Shown here piece after piece: positions 6,662 through 7,962 of a DNA stretch of 7,962 bases. The stretch comes from Massilia sp. GTDB taxonomy: Bacteria; Pseudomonadota; Gammaproteobacteria; Burkholderiales; Burkholderiaceae_D. Under the pieces are notes generated by a model. That model worked only from the letters and a program-made list of their open reading frames with translations, was not told where the DNA came from and did not search any database. The stretch lies in assembly GCA_028291845.1 (NCBI GenBank), contig JAQGNM010000428.1, forward strand, positions 1 to 7,962, given 5' to 3'. The translations under genes and the position numbers were made by a program. Numbering within the stretch: the stretch's first letter is position 1; every line of letters begins with the position of its first letter.

Positions 6662-7690
6662 TCACTTGAGCTTGGGATCGAGGGCGTCGCGCAAGGCGTC
6701 GGTCAGCAGGGAAAACGCCGTCACCAGCACCGCCATGGCAAGTGCGGCAGCGGTCAGTTGCCACCACATGCCGAGAATCAGCTCGGTCTGCGCTTCGTTG
6801 AGCATGCTGCCCCACGACACGGTGCCGACCGGCACGCCGAAGCCGAGAAAGGACAAAATGACTTCGGCCTTGATGAAGCCGACCACCAGGATCGACAGCT
6901 GCACCAGGGCCACGTGGCTGACGTTGGGAAAAATATGCGAAAACATTTTTCGCCAACTGGAGGCGCCGATGGCGTCGGCCGCCATCACATACTCTCTTGC
7001 CTTGTGCTTCATGTATTCGGCGCGCATCAACCGGAACGGCCCGGTCCAGCCGGTCAGGCCGAGGATCAGCACGATGGTGCCGACGCCCTTGTGCTGCAAT
7101 ACCGCCGCCACCGTCAGGATCATCAGGATCGATGGAATGGCTGTAAAGATGCTGTAAAACCAGTTGAACAGGTCGTCGACCACCCCGCCATAGAAGCCGG
7201 CAAAGGCGCCGAACAAGGTACCCAGGCCGACCGCCAGCAAGGCGGCGGCCAGGCCGACCACGATCGACGTTTCGCCACCCTTGATGGTTTTGAGGATGAT
7301 GTCGTGGCCCCACTTGTCGGCGCCGAACGGTAGCGTGGCCCGCCGCTGCGCCGGCTCGACAGCGCCCTGCCCGCCTTGCCGGCGGATCGCCTTGATGTCG
7401 TCCAGCAGCGGGTCGAACGGATTGTCCGCCACCGGCGCCTGCGCCGCCAGCGCCTGCTGATCGCCGGCGGCGGCAGCGCCGGTAAAGGTGGGCGGCGCGT
7501 AGTTGACGCCGACTTCTTGCTCCCAGCCGGCGGCGACCAGGCCGCTGGCCGACAGCAGCAGCATCAGCAGGAAGGCGGCGACCACCGCCAGCGAACCCAT
7601 CGCCACGCGGTCGGCGCGCAGGCGGCGCCAGGCCAGGGTCCACAGGCCGGCGGAGCCGGCGGCGTTGACGGAGTGGGCAATGGCGTTCAT
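6662..7690 (-). CDS. Peptide-type ABC transporter permease (DppC/OppC/YejE type)
   Basis: 342-residue inner-membrane permease of the binding-protein-dependent transport family. An N-terminal cytoplasmic stretch (WTLAWRRLRADRVAMGS, 17-33) leads to the first membrane segment (about 31-54). A hydrophilic, Ala-rich periplasmic segment of about 65 residues (57-119) follows, then the conserved PFGADKWGHD (121-130) and the transport domain with about five more helices (140-332). The EAA loop that contacts the ATPase is EYVMAADAIGASSWRKMF (233-250), followed by HIFPN (252-256). FLGFGVP (281-287) and a C-terminal LRDALDPKL (333-341) are typical of DppC/OppC/YejE proteins. The ATG at 7690 shares its A with the stop of the upstream permease (TGATG), indicating translational coupling, and homology begins there. 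The open frame further upstream is a shadow of that permease gene. Confidence 0.94.
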   Translation of the reverse strand: MNAIAHSVNAAGSAGLWTLAWRRLRADRVAMGSLAVVAAFLLMLLLSASGLVAAGWEQEVGVNYAPPTFTGAAAAGDQQALAAQAPVADNPFDPLLDDIKAIRRQGGQGAVEPAQRRATLPFGADKWGHDIILKTIKGGETSIVVGLAAALLAVGLGTLFGAFAGFYGGVVDDLFNWFYSIFTAIPSILMILTVAAVLQHKGVGTIVLILGLTGWTGPFRLMRAEYMKHKAREYVMAADAIGASSWRKMFSHIFPNVSHVALVQLSILVVGFIKAEVILSFLGFGVPVGTVSWGSMLNEAQTELILGMWWQLTAAALAMAVLVTAFSLLTDALRDALDPKLK

Positions 7691-7962
7691 CAATTGAGCT
7701 GCACCCGTGGATCGACCGCCTGGTACAGCAGGTCGGTGAGCAGATTGAAAAGCATGGTGGCGGCGGCCACGTACACGGTGATCGCCTTGATGACCGGAAA
7801 ATCGCTGCGCTCGACGGCCAGGATGACCTCGCGGCCGATGCCGGGAATGCCGAAAAAACGTTCGAGCAAAAACGCGCCGATCAACAAGGCCGGCAAATTG
7901 GCCATCACATGGGTGATGATGGGAATGGCGGCATTGCGCAACACGTGCACCCACAGGATGCG
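7690..7962 (-). CDS. Peptide-type ABC transporter permease (DppB/OppB type), C-terminal part
   Basis: Only the last 90 residues are in the window; the frame is open to the right edge. The sequence begins RILWVHVLRNAAIPIITHV, the stretch that follows the EAA loop in DppB/OppB permeases. It continues with two membrane segments and the family hallmarks LLERFFGIPGIGRE, the Asp/Phe-containing loop before the last helix, and an ending DPRVQL. It is the partner of the permease encoded next, with which it overlaps by one base (TGATG). The start, and any substrate-binding protein gene, would lie beyond the window. The paired permeases and the double ATPase make up the membrane complex of one importer. 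Confidence 0.93.
   Translation of the reverse strand, partial: RILWVHVLRNAAIPIITHVMANLPALLIGAFLLERFFGIPGIGREVILAVERSDFPVIKAITVYVAAATMLFNLLTDLLYQAVDPRVQLN

Noticed and set aside
7691..7954. N-terminal extension of the inner permease frame
   Set aside because: It is an out-of-frame reading of the upstream DppB-type permease gene; the TGATG junction at 7690 and the typical N-terminus after it fix the start.

Overview
This is a GC-rich window in which every gene I can support lies on the minus strand, so transcription runs from high to low coordinates. Protein content and gene neighbourhoods (scpB overlapping rluB with a very long Ala/Arg-rich N-terminal extension, a proteobacterial-type glucokinase, a DedA-rhodanese fusion, a peptide-type ABC transporter with a fused double ATPase) suggest a betaproteobacterium, probably Burkholderiales and perhaps Oxalobacteraceae. 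The taxonomic placement is an inference from sequence style, not from a marker gene.

Layout in direction of transcription. (a) 7962-4963: the end of a peptide-type ABC importer operon, with the C-terminus of a DppB/OppB-type permease (cut by the window edge), a DppC/OppC/YejE-type permease and a YejF-like ATPase with two nucleotide-binding domains. The junctions are tight (TGATG overlap, then a 4-nt gap). No substrate-binding protein is visible, so the substrate cannot be fixed. (b) 4929-4006: a DedA-family membrane protein fused to a C-terminal rhodanese domain, 33 nt after the ATPase gene and possibly co-transcribed with it. (c) 3974-2830: glucokinase (glk) with a candidate sigma-70 promoter in front and a candidate intrinsic terminator behind, so probably its own unit. 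(d) 2896-2474: a 423-nt stretch without a convincing gene; it holds the glk terminator and presumably the scpB promoter. (e) 2473-1: scpB, whose end overlaps by 17 nt the start of rluB, which runs off the left edge.

The window looks like ordinary core and near-core chromosome: peptide uptake, an envelope protein, glucose phosphorylation, chromosome condensation and 23S rRNA modification. I see no mobile element, CRISPR array, RNA gene, phage gene or defence system, and nothing I would call a previously undescribed system. The items most worth a second look are the rhodanese domain with an atypical active-site loop fused to DedA, the large disordered tails on RluB, and the long periplasmic insert in the inner permease.
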